Source: Symbiodinium sp. CCMP2592 (taxonomy: Eukaryota > Sar > Dinophyceae > Suessiales > Symbiodiniaceae). Taken from it: a stretch of DNA of 64,000 bases. A program made the translations under genes and the position numbers. The notes beneath the pieces are model-generated. The model was not told the origin of the DNA. It made no database searches and saw only the letters and a list, made by a program, of their open reading frames with translations. This document shows positions 21,250 to 30,944 of this stretch, piece after piece. The stretch lies in the NCBI GenBank assembly GCA_905221615.1, contig CAJNDT010004557.1:925001-989000 (forward strand). Reading direction: 5' to 3'. How positions within the stretch are numbered: position 1 is the first letter of the stretch; each line of letters starts with the position of its first letter.

Positions 21250-21637
21250 GTTGCAGCTGCATGCTTCGGATGCGCGTTAGAGGCTCTTCAGGTGCAGGTT
21301 TGCCATGTGTTAGGCATATACGGTCTTACAGGGTTCCAACAATGAGTACCGGTTTTCAGAGGTTTGTGCTTATATAGGGTCTCAGCGGTTCTGCAGTAAG
21401 GTTAGGATGGTTGGGATTCCAGCATTCGGGGTGTATGCTGATCGAGTTCGTGTATATCGGTATAGGGTGTTTTCGTACACGCTTTCGGGTTGTAGGTTTT
21501 TGAGAGTTGATGGTAGTGTGCCTTGGGGGTTTACAACTTGCCGTGTTGAGATTCAGGCTTTGGCTGTGGCGGCCATGTGCAGTCGTATGATCCTACGAGT
21601 CTTCTTTGACTTTGTGCAGGGCTTTAGGCCTGGGTTT

Positions 21638-21772
21638 AGAGTTTAGGGTTCAGGGTTTAGGGGTTTAGGGGTTCAGGGTTTAGGGTTTAGGGTTCAGGGT
21701 TTAGGGGTTTAGGGGTTTAGGGGTTCAGGGTTTAGGGGTTTAGGGGTTCAGGGTTTAGGGTTTAGGGTTCAG
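21638..21772 (+). repeat. telomere-like array, TTTAGGG with TTCAGGG
   Basis: About 135 bp of TTTAGGG, TTTAGGGG and TTCAGGG. Confidence 0.9.
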
Positions 21773-21959
21773 CAGCTCTGGCTTTGAAAATTTCTTGTCA
21801 AGCTATTTCTCGTCAAGCTATCTTCAAGAAGAAACCCCACCCGCCCAGAGAATCCCCTAACATTAGAATTAACAGTTTTATATCTTTTGGCTTGATTGAT
21901 TAAACAATAACTTTCATACAACTCAAAGAATCTATTACAGTTTGTAAACCTTCACACTT

Positions 21960-22680
21960 TCGATCAGGCAGGCCACAGTGCTGTTTCTGTACAGTCGTTA
22001 AACCCTAGAAGAGTTGTCACCTCTCAAAACACGCTAAACCTTAAACAAATGTGTTATTCCTGCCGACGGATTTCCGAAGAGAGCTAGTTAAGAAAGAGAG
22101 CACCCCCCGAACCAACTGAAGCTGCGGTCACGCTATCGCTTTATGATAGCAACCACAGCTGTCAAATGTCATGACTTGCATCTCCTCAACTGTCGATCCT
22201 CAACAAAGCAAGGCCCACCGGATGTTCACCCTTCAGAGTACACTAAACTCTAAGAAAACTATGTTGTTCTTGTCGATGGATAAGAAAGCAGCACTGCCCA
22301 AACCAACTGCTGCGGTCACGACATCGCTTTACGATAGCAACCACAGCTATCGAATTCGATTTCATGTCTTTCAATGTTTCCACATCGGAGTGTGTCCGCT
22401 GATATCCACGTCATTGCCGCAAACAACAAGGTCAAAGTGCTGTTGCTCTACAGTCGTTAAACCTTAAAAAATGTGTTTCTCCTGCCGATGAGAACGGGCA
22501 TGAAAGCTATTTTCAGAAGAAAGCACTGCCCAAAGCAGCTGAGGCTGCGGTCACGTCATCGCTGTACGATAGCAACCACAGCTATCAGATTCGATTTCAT
22601 GTCTTTCAATGTTTCCACATCGGACTGTGTCCACTGATATCGACTTCATCGCCCTGCATAACAACAAGGTTACAGTGCTG
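21960..22680 (+). repeat. tandem repeat, unit about 190-235 bp, three copies
   Basis: Each copy carries CTGCGGTCACG, then ATCGCTTTACGATAGCAACC and CACAGCTATC (near 22128, 22310, 22546), and ACAGTCGTTAAACC. The last two copies also share TCATGTCTTTCAATGTTTCC. GATAGCAACCACAGCTATC forms a small hairpin in each unit. Confidence 0.85.
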
Positions 22681-22684
22681 CCTG

Positions 22685-23098
22685 GAGGGGCCCAGCTCTA
22701 GAAGACAAAGGCTCTGAGAGTTGACGAAGCTAGCCGTGCAAGCCAGATGTTTTGACCCCTGGAGGGGCCCAGCTTTAGAAGACAGATGTTTTAAGCTTTG
22801 AAGAAGCTAGCCGTGCAAGCTAGATGTTTTGACCCCTGGAGGGGCCCAGCTGTGCAAGACAGATGTTTTGAGCTTTGAGGAAGCTAGCCCTACAAGCTAG
22901 ATGCTTTGGCCCCTGGAGAGCGAAGACAGATGAGCTTCGGAGAGGCTAGCCGTGTAAGCTGGATGTTTTGACCCCTGGAGGGGCCCAACTGTAGAAGACA
23001 GATGTTTTGAGCTTAGAAGAGGCTAGCCGTGCAAGCCAGATGTTTTGACCCCTTGAGGGGCCCAGCTGTACAAGACACATGTTTTGAGTAAATACCGC
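22685..23098 (+). repeat. 78-bp tandem repeat, about 5.5 copies
   Basis: Units read GGGGCCCAGCTGTAGAAGAC, AGATGTTTTGAGCTT, GAGGCTAGCCGTGCAAGC, then CAGATGTTTTGACCCCTGG. The two halves are themselves related, pointing to an ancestral unit of about 39 bp. Confidence 0.9.
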
Positions 23099-23250
23099 GT
23101 TAAAACAACGGCCAGGGATCCCACGCATCTGCGGGCAAAATCTGGCGGAAGTGATCCGCCACCGAGCAAAAAGCCTGCAAATACCGCATTAAACAAAGGG
23201 CCAGGGATTTCACACATCTGTTGGCAAAATCTGGCGGAAGTGAGCAGTCG
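23090..23250 (+). repeat. two-copy direct repeat of about 90 bp
   Basis: AATACCGCGTTAAAACAACG...GGCAAAATCTGGCGGAAGTG is repeated as AATACCGCATTAAACAAAGG...GGCAAAATCTGGCGGAAGTG. Confidence 0.85.
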
Positions 23251-23280
23251 GTACTTCCGCCAGGTTGTGTGAAGTGGGAG

Positions 23281-23645
23281 ATGCTAGGGCCCAAACACTA
23301 GGCCCTAAAATTTGGCCCTAAGCCGTAGGGCCCTAAACTCGAGGGCGCCCTAAACCGTAGGGCCCTAAACCCGGGGCGGATCAACTCCCTAAACCGTCCG
23401 GCCCTAAACCCGAGGGGGCCCCTAAACCGTAGGGCCCTAAACCCGAAAGACCCTAAACCGTAGGCCTAAAAACCCGCGGATCAACTCCCTAAACTGTAAG
23501 GCCCTAAACCCGAGGGGGCCCCAAACTGTAGAGCCCTAAACCCCAGGGCGCCCTAAACCGTAGGGCCCTAAACCCCAGGGAGCCCTAAACCGTAGAGCCC
23601 TAAACCCCAGGCGCCCTAAACCGGCCCTAAACCACGGCGGGCATC
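23281..23645 (-). repeat. GC-rich heptamer-derived satellite (CCCTAAACCGTAGGG)
   Basis: CCCTAAACCGTAGGG and CCCTAAACCCGAGGGGG alternate, with GCGGATCAACTC at intervals. It resembles telomere-like DNA recombined with a GTAGGG/GAGGG motif. Confidence 0.85.
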
Positions 23646-23647
23646 AA

Positions 23648-23795
23648 CTCGCCACGAGTTTTGATCAAGTCGCCATGAGTTTTGATCAAGTCGCCACGAG
23701 TTTTGATCAAGTCGCCACGAGTTTTGATCAAGTCGCCACGAGTTTTGATCAAGAGCCACGAGTTTTGATCAAGAGCCACGAGTTTTGATCAAGTG
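23648..23795 (+). repeat. 19-21-bp satellite GCCACGAGTTTTGATCAAGT, seven copies
   Basis: Five units of 21 bp and two shortened units. Each contains the palindrome TTGATCAA. Three more units lie at 23952-24024. There are no unique spacers, so it is not a CRISPR array. Confidence 0.95.
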
Positions 23796-24025
23796 CCTAA
23801 ACCGTCAAGCCTAAACCCCACAGGGGCCCTAAACCGTAAAGCCTAAACCCCACGGGGGCCCTAAACCGTAAAGCCTAGACCCCACAGGGGCCCTAAACCG
23901 TAAGGCCGAAACCCCACAGGGGCCCTAAACCGGAAGGGCTAAACCCCGGCGGGGGATCAACTCGCCACGAGTTTTGATCAAGTCGCCACGAGTTTTGATC
24001 AAGTCGCCACGAGTTTTGATCAAGG
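23796..24025 (-). repeat. heptamer-derived satellite followed by three 21-bp units
   Basis: GGGGCCCTAAACCGTAAAGCC units (about four) are followed by GGATCAACTC and three GCCACGAGTTTTGATCAAGT units. This repeats the order seen at 23281-23795. Confidence 0.85.
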
Positions 24026-24218
24026 ACTTTTTGGTCATTAGGGTTTAAATATACATAGGTAAATATGTTCAGGGTTTAGGGTTCAGGGTTTAGGGGTTTA
24101 GGTGTTCAGGGTTTAGGGGTTCAGGGTTTAGAGTTTAGGGGGTTTCCCCTACTGTAGGTTAGTGTCCTCTGGGCATCTGGGGCCCCGCACAATCTGCAGG
24201 ACCTCTGGCATCCTGGAA

Positions 24219-24351
24219 TCAAAAGGGGAAAAGGAGGGACCCTTAATAAGGACCCCTAGGTATATACCCTTAATATATCTATTATATACCCATTATATAG
24301 CCCATTATAGGGTAAGGGTCCCCATTAAGGGTCCCTCCTTTTCCCCTTTGA
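24219..24351. mobile_element. family J fold-back element
   Basis: TCAAAAGGGGAAAAGGAGGG at the left pairs with CCCTCCTTTTCCCCTTTGA at the right, continuing through the GACCCTTAAT / ATTAAGGGTC stem. The AT-rich loop is TATATACCC-like. It is 133 bp; a copy in the opposite orientation lies at 29544. Confidence 0.85.
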
Positions 24352-25127
24352 TAGAATGCCTGAACATCCAAGGTCCCGAAAGTAGGTTTTTAAACCCTAA
24401 CCTACCAAGTCCTAAACCCTAAACCGGCCCCTGACCCCAAACTAAGCCCTAAACCCTAAACACTCAGCCTTGTCAGTCGGACATCGTCCCAAATGCTTTG
24501 GGCCTCTTCTTCGGCTGCGGCGCTATCATCCTGTGCCGAAGGCTCGCGGCCACAGGGATTACCTGTGACTGCAAAACACCTGTGTTCACTTAAAGGGTTG
24601 AGCAACACACTAGTAATAGCTGACCTTTGGAGTACCACACTTTAATACCTTTTGTGTAAGGAACGATTCATTATGAAATACAGTTTATATTTGTTCTCCC
24701 TGGTTGCTGAAAAAACCCAGATAATCTTGGGGCTTGCACTTACTTTGTTCTCTGTTCTCACATCTTGCTTCGCAAGGCTGCGTGGCTTTCTCTACAACGA
24801 CCCAAAACCTTGCATTTGCATGGGTTTACAAAGGTGTGCGAGGGTTCCAGGAGTTTACTGAGATTTACAGGGTTTTCCATTTGTGTAGGGTTTAGGGTTT
24901 AGAGTTCATGTAGGGTTTATGGAAGTATTTCAGGCCAGGGTCCCGACCCGGGATTCGAAAGTCAGAGTGTTGTTGGGTTCTGGAGGGTTAAAGGGATCAG
25001 GGTGCAGAGTCTAGCGTTCCTTTACTTCTGCATGTTAGGGCCATGAGACGGGCACATGAAGTCACACAGAATGCAATGCCACTTTACCCGACGTACCCAA
25101 ATCGCCTGCACCCCCAAACCCTAAATT

Positions 25128-25218
25128 ACCCAAACGCTACTGTAAGGTCCCTAAACCCTAAACCCTAAACCCCTAAACCCTAAACCCTTAACCCTAAACC
25201 CAAACGCTACTGTAAGGT
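25128..25218 (-). repeat. telomere-like insert with perfect 21-bp flanking duplication
   Basis: The 21 bp at 25128-25148 (CCCAAACGCTACTGTAAGGT preceded by A) recur exactly at 25198-25218. The 49 bp between are seven heptamer-length units of CCCTAAA/CCCTTAA. This is the clearest insertion footprint in the window. Confidence 0.9.
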
Positions 25219-25387
25219 TCTGAACTCTAAACCCCGAAAGCCTGAACCTGGAAGTCCTTGCAATTCCCTGCCAAAGCTCAACAGGGTTTAGGGTTTAGGG
25301 TTTAGGGTTTCGACGGAAGGATGGGCTACCTGTCCAAAGCACCGAGGCCGGTTCGAATGCCAACAGCCGTTTCGGGTTTAGGCGCTA

Positions 25388-25487
25388 CCTATAGTCTCCA
25401 TTGTAGTTCCTTTTTAGGGTTACCTTATAGGATCCTGATTACATATGTGGTTAAACCAACAAAAGGAACTACAATGGAGACTCTAGG
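25388..25487. mobile_element. family C fold-back element
   Basis: CCTATAGTCTCCATTGTAG pairs with CTACAATGGAGACTCTAGG, with TA on both sides. The centre contains ATAGGATCCTGAT. Confidence 0.85.
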
Positions 25488-25911
25488 TACATTACCTTTT
25501 TAAGGCTACTTACTTTGGTTTACGGATACAAGTCCTTGAAAAGGTAAGGCATTTGGGGTGAAGGTAGGATCTGGGGGTGTGACATACAAGCCTCGTTCTC
25601 GTAAGCCCATATTGAGCATCCGACGTCACATACATACACAGAAGTCGAAGTATGTAGTACACGGGGAAGCCAAGACCTCTTCTGCTTGGCAATCTCAGTC
25701 CTCCCGCCCATCCCCCCACACATCCACATGCCTGTACATGCATTACGTAATATACATACATGCATACATGCATACATGTATCTGCATATGTATGTTTTTC
25801 ATGCTCGTTTACTTTCACCCAGTACGGACAGGGACTATGCAAGCTTTATACTTCTGTGCCAAAAGAAGAGGCGATGGGGTTGCTTCGGTAGCCCTACACC
25901 TGAAAACCCTA

Positions 25912-26007
25912 CAGTAGAAGCAATAGCCTGAATCCTTCAGAGTACTGTATAGGCGATCCCAGCACTATTTGGTCTTAATCCGGTTTCCAACTTTATGGGG
26001 TTTGCTG
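25912..26007. mobile_element. family F element with internal deletion
   Basis: CAGTAGAAGC at the left and GGGTTTGCTG at the right, with TA at 25910-25911 and 26008-26009. It is 17 bp shorter than the 113-bp copies; the loss is next to the left end. Confidence 0.8.
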
Positions 26008-26078
26008 TAGACCGTTACACTCCACACCCTAAAGCCCATGCCTGTGGCTACAGGCCTGGTCCAAAATCTTCAGTCTTA

Positions 26079-26181
26079 TGGGGGTTTCCGAAAACAGGGG
26101 CCCAAATATAGTACCCTAAGTAGTAGGATCCTGATTAGAAGAACCCCAAGATAAGGTACCCCTAATTTTGGGAAACTCCCA
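26079..26181. mobile_element. family D fold-back element
   Basis: TGGGGGTTTCCGAAAACAGG pairs with TTTTGGGAAACTCCCA. TA precedes the left end. The centre contains GTAGGATCCTGATTA. Confidence 0.8.
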
Positions 26182-26932
26182 AATCACCAGGGGCAAAAGA
26201 TGAGTCACCTCAAAAAGGGGCCCCAAACTTCACGTCAGAACCTCTCCGCAGCTTAACTCCTGAACCCTACGCCGTTGAAGCCGAAGCTGCGACGAAGGGC
26301 TCGGACTCGGACACCCCGGTTCTGGGATTCAAAGTTGAGGCTTTAGGGTTTAGGATCTTGGGTGGGGTTATCAGGGAAGAGCTTTGCTCATCTGAATCTG
26401 CTACGGGCGCTCCGGATTGTTTGTTGTCAGGGCTATTTAATAGTCCCTAAACCCTAAACCCCAAAATCAGCACACCCCTATTGTAAGCCCTAACAATCCA
26501 AGGGTTGAGGCGAGGGTCTCGATGCGTCAGTCAACCTAGGCCAGATTGCCTACTCACTCCTGAGAGTCACTTCGACGGTCTATTCGTTTCAAGCTTGGGC
26601 CACCGCTTTAGGGGGGTTTCAGGCTCAGGGTTTAGGGTAATGTTTCGGTCCCTTAATGGTCGTGCCCTTTGTTACTTCAAAGCGAAGGCGAATCCCTCAA
26701 TCCTTGATCCGACTCATCTGTTCATTGCATGTACTCCTCTATGGCGAAGTCGACAGTCTACCCAATGATGCATTGCCAAGAAGACTGAATAATCGCTGGC
26801 TTTCTGGCCCCAAGCAAAACCCCCCCCCCTGAAAGACTTCAGAAAACCCTTCAACTTAAGCCGGCGACAGCGCCAAACCCTTAAGCCCTCTTAAACTTCC
26901 CCAAACTGGGACAGCGCAGAAGGGAGACTTGC

Positions 26933-27313
26933 ATGCCTCATGGGAAGCATGAAACTGTCCTTCTCCTTCGCCAAGACACTTGTCTGAAGATGGATTTTGC
27001 TCTTGGTCTCAGTCGCGTTTCCAACGATTGCCAGACAGTGCTCGTTGTGAGAATGTTGCACGGTGAGGCGTTCAAAACGTTTCCAGAAATTCTACACTCC
27101 GAACCTGATGCTTTTAGACAGCCGAGGAAAGCTGAGCCGAAGCGAGTCGTTGCAGCCCTGTCTACCAAGCCCAAGGAAGAAGCTTGGAAGCACTCTGCTT
27201 GCGTACTCCAGGGATCATGGGTAGACAGCGGTGAAGTTGTAAGTTGGGTAATGGCTTCGCTCAACAATCGCACACAACTCCAGCTGCTGTGCCTGCGCAC
27301 CAGTCCTCGGTAA
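26933..27313 (+). CDS. hypothetical protein-like open frame, 126 codons
   Basis: It begins with ATG and stays open to 27313 with no heptamer DNA inside, in a region free of telomere-like repeats from about 26,900 to 27,440. The translation has an ordinary composition, including DFALGLSRVSNDCQTVLVV, AFRQPRKAEPKRVVAALSTK and WVDSGEVVSWVMASLNNR. A minus-strand frame of 129 codons also spans it but begins with TTG. No signal peptide, transmembrane segment or known motif is seen. It could be a single-exon gene, an exon or chance; I recognise no family. Confidence 0.3.
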   Translation: MPHGKHETVLLLRQDTCLKMDFALGLSRVSNDCQTVLVVRMLHGEAFKTFPEILHSEPDAFRQPRKAEPKRVVAALSTKPKEEAWKHSACVLQGSWVDSGEVVSWVMASLNNRTQLQLLCLRTSPR

Positions 27314-27436
27314 TAGATGATATACAAGCCTTCATTCAGTTGTCACGTATCTGCGCCGCTAACTTTTCGAGTCGCGAGGGGGTGTAGGGGTTAGGTGTGT
27401 TTTATATTGTGTTGGTTAGTAGTTGGAGAATACTGT

Positions 27437-27492
27437 GTTATGTCACCTAAACCCAAAACCCTAAACCCTAAACCCTAAAGTTATGTCAACCT
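27437..27492 (-). repeat. telomere-like insert with 12-bp flanking duplication
   Basis: GTTATGTCACCT precedes and GTTATGTCAACCT follows 31 bp of CCCTAAA units (one inserted base differs). Confidence 0.75.
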
Positions 27493-27864
27493 CGAACATG
27501 GAGCAAAGTCTCGACCGCCACCCCCCGAAGCGATTTGCAAGCGCCAACCAGTGATTGAGACCTTGTAACTGGTCACCGTAAGCCGCCCATGTGCTAAATC
27601 CCCACATAAATCCTCAGTAAACCACCCCAGCCGCTGCTTTCTGGCGGGGGGGGCGTCAATACCTGCAGAAAACAGGCTTTTGAGTTTCCTGGGTAGGCCC
27701 TCTATGCTCCCTCGCCTGGCAGGTCTTTGTCAATGCCGCTGCTACTTAATGAGCCCAACACAAGGGTCTTGGAAGACGAAATGCGCACACCTTACAAGTT
27801 TTGGGGACAAGAGGCTCAAAAAGCTTAAACAACAGGCTCTGAACCCTAAAGCCTTAACACCATC

Positions 27865-28056
27865 ATGCCGAAGGATGAAGGCAGAGAAATCATCACCTCA
27901 CTGGAGGGCGGCGAAGTTCAGATAGATGGTACCTCGGCTGCTGGTGTCCCTGAAAAGTTTCTCTTTGGAGTGAAGCGTTGGGGCTTCATCGGCTTAGGGC
28001 TCAAAACTTGTGTTTGTTGGGGTTTAGGTTTTGGCTTCGTGCCTTTGCGAGTTTAA
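27865..28056 (+). pseudogene. unresolved open frame, possible first exon
   Basis: ATG at 27865. The first 35 codons read like protein (MPKDEGREIITSLEGGEVQI, then DGTSAAGVPEKFLF), followed by GTGAAG at about 27969, which could act as a splice donor. Beyond that the frame enters heptamer-derived GLGLKT/GLGFGF residues. There is no known domain. Confidence 0.25.
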
Positions 28057-28610
28057 AGTTATCTACCGCTCTAGGGGAGTGATGTGTGTAAGGGTTCCTT
28101 GCTGTAGAAAGCCGTTGGATTGTCTAAAGACCAGAAACCCCAAGTGCACGCCACCGTTTCTATCCAGCGTTCAGCATGTTAAGCATCATATACATGATGA
28201 CACGTGTGAGTGTGAGTGTGTCTGTATATTGTATACGAAAGCTGACTATGTATCTACTTGGTTAGGGTTGGTTGGTTGGTTGGTTGGCCGGTTGCCCAGT
28301 TATAGTTTGTTAGTAGGGTTGCTAATTAGTCACTTGCTTGGCTGTCCAGCCGAAAACCCTACATCTGAAAAATCCCAAAGCCTAAGCCGCCAAAACCCTA
28401 AAAAAGCAATCTTTAAATCCCTCAGCCCTCAAGCCCTAAAAGCCTAAGCCGCTCAAATACCAAGACCCCCAAAGTCTAACACCCTCGAGGCCTCAAACCC
28501 TAAACCCTAAACCCTCAAACTCGAACCCCGGAACCCCTCAAACCCTAAAGATCTGAACCCTTCAAACTCTAGCAACCCTGCGACCCCAAACCCTAAAGCA
28601 TTTCACCCTA

Positions 28611-28723
28611 CAGTAAACCCCATAAAGTTGGAAGCAGGATTAAGGCCAAACAGTGCTGGGATTCCCCATACATGACTCTGAAGGATTGAGGCTGTTGGGT
28701 TTCCAACTTGTAGGCTTCTACTG
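28611..28723. mobile_element. family F element, full length
   Basis: It starts CAGTAAACCCC and ends GGCTTCTACTG. It is 113 bp, with TA on both sides (28609-28610, 28724-28725). The interior is less palindromic than in families A-D, with GGATTAAGGCCAAACAGTGC and GGATTGAGGCTG facing the same way. Confidence 0.85.
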
Positions 28724-28749
28724 TAAAACCTTCAATCGCTGAAGCCCTA

Positions 28750-28850
28750 CCTTAAACTACCAAACCCTACTTTTCTGTAGGTTCTTGTCATAAACCCTAA
28801 TATGGAATTTGTAGGGACCCTACAACAAAGTAGGTTTTGGTAGGTTAAGG
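28750..28850. mobile_element. fold-back element, CCTTAAACTACC ends
   Basis: CCTTAAACTACCAAACCCTAC at the left is mirrored by GTAGGTTTTGGTAGGTTAAGG at the right; 101 bp. TA precedes the left end. Confidence 0.75.
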
Positions 28851-28852
28851 TC

Positions 28853-28960
28853 CCAGAGACTCCAATACCCCTTAATTAAGGAATATACCTTAAATTATAG
28901 TAGGATCCTTAATATGATTTAAGGAATATTCCTTAATTATGGGATTTTGGAGTCTCTGGG
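28853..28960. mobile_element. family N fold-back element
   Basis: CCAGAGACTCCAATACCCC pairs with GGGATTTTGGAGTCTCTGG. The inner pair is CCTTAATTAAGGAATATACC / GGAATATTCCTTAATTATGG. The centre is GTAGGATCCTTAATA. It is directly adjacent to the preceding hairpin. Confidence 0.8.
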
Positions 28961-29100
28961 GTAATCAAGCCCTGGAGCCCTAACCACCGAAACCCACAAA
29001 ACCCGACGGGTGCGGCGGGTTTGCGCCCACGTTTCGACGAGGTGCGGCAGAGGCCGCAAAAGCCTTCACCATCCCCTGCAAGAATCCGCTGGAGGCCGCT

Positions 29101-29226
29101 ATGGGTTTAGAGTTCAATCTTTAGGGTTTAGGGGTTTAGGGTTTAAGCTTTGACTCAGCTTTTAGGTTTTAGAGGTTAATCAGGGTTTAGGGTTGACGAT
29201 TTGGGGTTTAGGGTTTAGGCCTCTTT
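29101..29226 (+). repeat. degenerate telomere-like array (TTTAGGG strand)
   Basis: TTTAGGG with TTTAGAG and GATTTGGGG variants. Confidence 0.75.
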
Positions 29227-29329
29227 AGGTGTCGGTTGTATAGGGGTTCTAGAATGGATCTATGGGCTTGCTTGTTTCACTTTTCGGCTGATGAACTTTG
29301 GGTTTAGGGGGTACAATGCTTGGGATTTA

Positions 29330-29442
29330 CAGTAGAAGCCCAAAAGTTGGAAACCGCATAGCCTCAATCCTCAAGAGTAATGTATAGGGAATCCCAGCAC
29401 TATTTGGCCTTAATCCGGTTTCCAACTTTATGGAGTTTACTG
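29330..29442. mobile_element. family F element, opposite orientation
   Basis: It starts CAGTAGAAGCCC and ends GGAGTTTACTG. It is 113 bp, flanked by TA at 29328-29329 and 29443-29444. It is the reverse complement of the 28611 copy, 0.6 kb away. Confidence 0.85.
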
Positions 29443-29543
29443 TAATAGGCTGGGAGAAAGCTGCGTGCGGTCCATGGGTCAAGATTTTCAGATCAGATAA
29501 AGCTAAGCCTTGGGCCGAGACACATCAACAACGAGACGGATGT

Positions 29544-29677
29544 TCAAAGGGGAAAAGGAGGGACCCTTAATGGGGACCCCTACCCTATAATGGGCTCTAT
29601 AATGGGTATAGAATAGCTATATTAAGGGTATATATACCTAGGGGTCCTTATTAAGGGTCCCTCCTATTCCCCTTTGA
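29544..29677. mobile_element. family J fold-back element, opposite orientation
   Basis: TCAAAGGGGAAAAGGAGGG pairs with CCCTCCTATTCCCCTTTGA. The loop ATTAAGGGTATATATACC is reversed relative to the 24219 copy. Confidence 0.85.
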
Positions 29678-29679
29678 GA

Positions 29680-30625
29680 TATTTGCTTCACAACCCCAGG
29701 TCTACCGCAGCAGCAGTATAGTTTCCCCCCAAAGCCCACCGAACTCAAAAGTTCTGGGCCGTAAAGCCTTATAGGACCCTTCATAGCCACTCGCATAGAA
29801 CTCTTAGTATACACCCCTGAGCCCCAAAACGCATTCTATACACCCTAACCACGAAAAGAACTGAAACTCCGTGCACCCAGAAGTTCCTGAAACTTTGAAA
29901 TGGAACAGGCCAGCAAACTCCGACTTCGAAACACGAAGCCGGCAGAAGCCGCGGTGCCTCGTCAGCAGGGACAGATCCCGTTGCGAATCTTCGGTTTGTT
30001 CTCATAATGTAGGAGTCTGAATAACCAGTCATAATATGTTCTTACGGTCCCTGATACGTTGCTTCGTGCAAAGTGCTGAAAAGCCTCAAGGCCCTGAAAC
30101 TACTTCAAGAGTTGAGGTGCATATTCAGTTCTGGAGCAAGAACCCTGAATGAGCCCAGTACTCCTGAGACGAACGGCCTACTAGCCAACACAAAGGTTTA
30201 GGATGCAGGTAACCCAATAATTGAACCCTAAACCCTAATCCTCCAGCCGCAAACGCACTGCAGCCCTAAGCCTTATATACCCGCCTATAGACCTCAAACC
30301 TTAAAACCCTAAGTAATAGAACTAGGCCTTCAACCACCGAGGCTGAAAGCCTAGAAGCACTTCCTCGTATGACCTGTTATAGTTCCCCTTAAGGGCTCCT
30401 ACTTTAAAGAAGCCCTGAACGGATCCCTGAAAGTACTTTCATGGTATCTTTTACAGTACCCTTATGGTACCACTTTGTTGCACCTTGGAGTAACGCTTAT
30501 GAATGACCAACCAAACCCCTATGTAGCTGAAAGTTCGTCCGAAGTTCCTCGCTTTTAAACCTACAGATCCCAGAAGCTTTCAGTTCCAAATCCAGCGGGT
30601 GTAACATAGTTGTGTGAACATATAT
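29680..30625. other. intergenic, no recognised gene
   Basis: Scattered heptamers only. A minus frame at 29781-30032 shows no motif. A weak GATCCC/AAGGGCTCC block lies near 30380-30475. Confidence 0.4.
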
Positions 30626-30631
30626 AATGTG

Positions 30632-30720
30632 TGTGTATATATATATATATATACACATGAACATGCATATCGCGGTGTGTGTGTGTACATATACAACATA
30701 CTTATACGTATACACACACG
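30632..30720. repeat. (TA)n/(TG)n microsatellite
   Basis: A run of TATATA, then TGTGTG and ACACACGCAC, over about 90 bp. Confidence 0.9.
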
Positions 30721-30834
30721 CACACCCTGACACCTCAAGAAAGCCGTGTAATATTCGAACAACTAAGCTCGCAACCTCAAGTGCACCGAAAGGTCTACCC
30801 CAAAGCATAAATCCTAAACCCATAAGCCCGACTA

Positions 30835-30941
30835 GGATGCCCAGTAGTACCCTTATTCCCTTTTTTGTAGTCCTAGGTTCCTTATAAAGTTACCCAATAC
30901 CAAAAAGAGAGGCCTTTTTATTCTTAGGTTACTGGGTATCC
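30835..30941. mobile_element. family H fold-back element, type copy
   Basis: GGATGCCCAGTAGTACCC pairs with GGTTACTGGGTATCC. It is 107 bp, with TA at 30833-30834 and 30942-30943. The centre contains CCTTATAAAGTTACCC. Other copies: 52182 and 52591. Confidence 0.85.
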
Positions 30942-30944
30942 TAG

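Noticed and set aside
23648-24025. Regularly spaced 20-21-bp repeats resembling a CRISPR array
   Set aside because: Units are contiguous with no unique spacers, and the context is eukaryotic satellite DNA with no cas-like gene.
24940-24966. Possible tRNA T-arm (GGTCCCGACCCGGGATTCGAA)
   Set aside because: No acceptor, D-arm or anticodon arm could be paired around it; no tRNA gene was found on either strand by eye.
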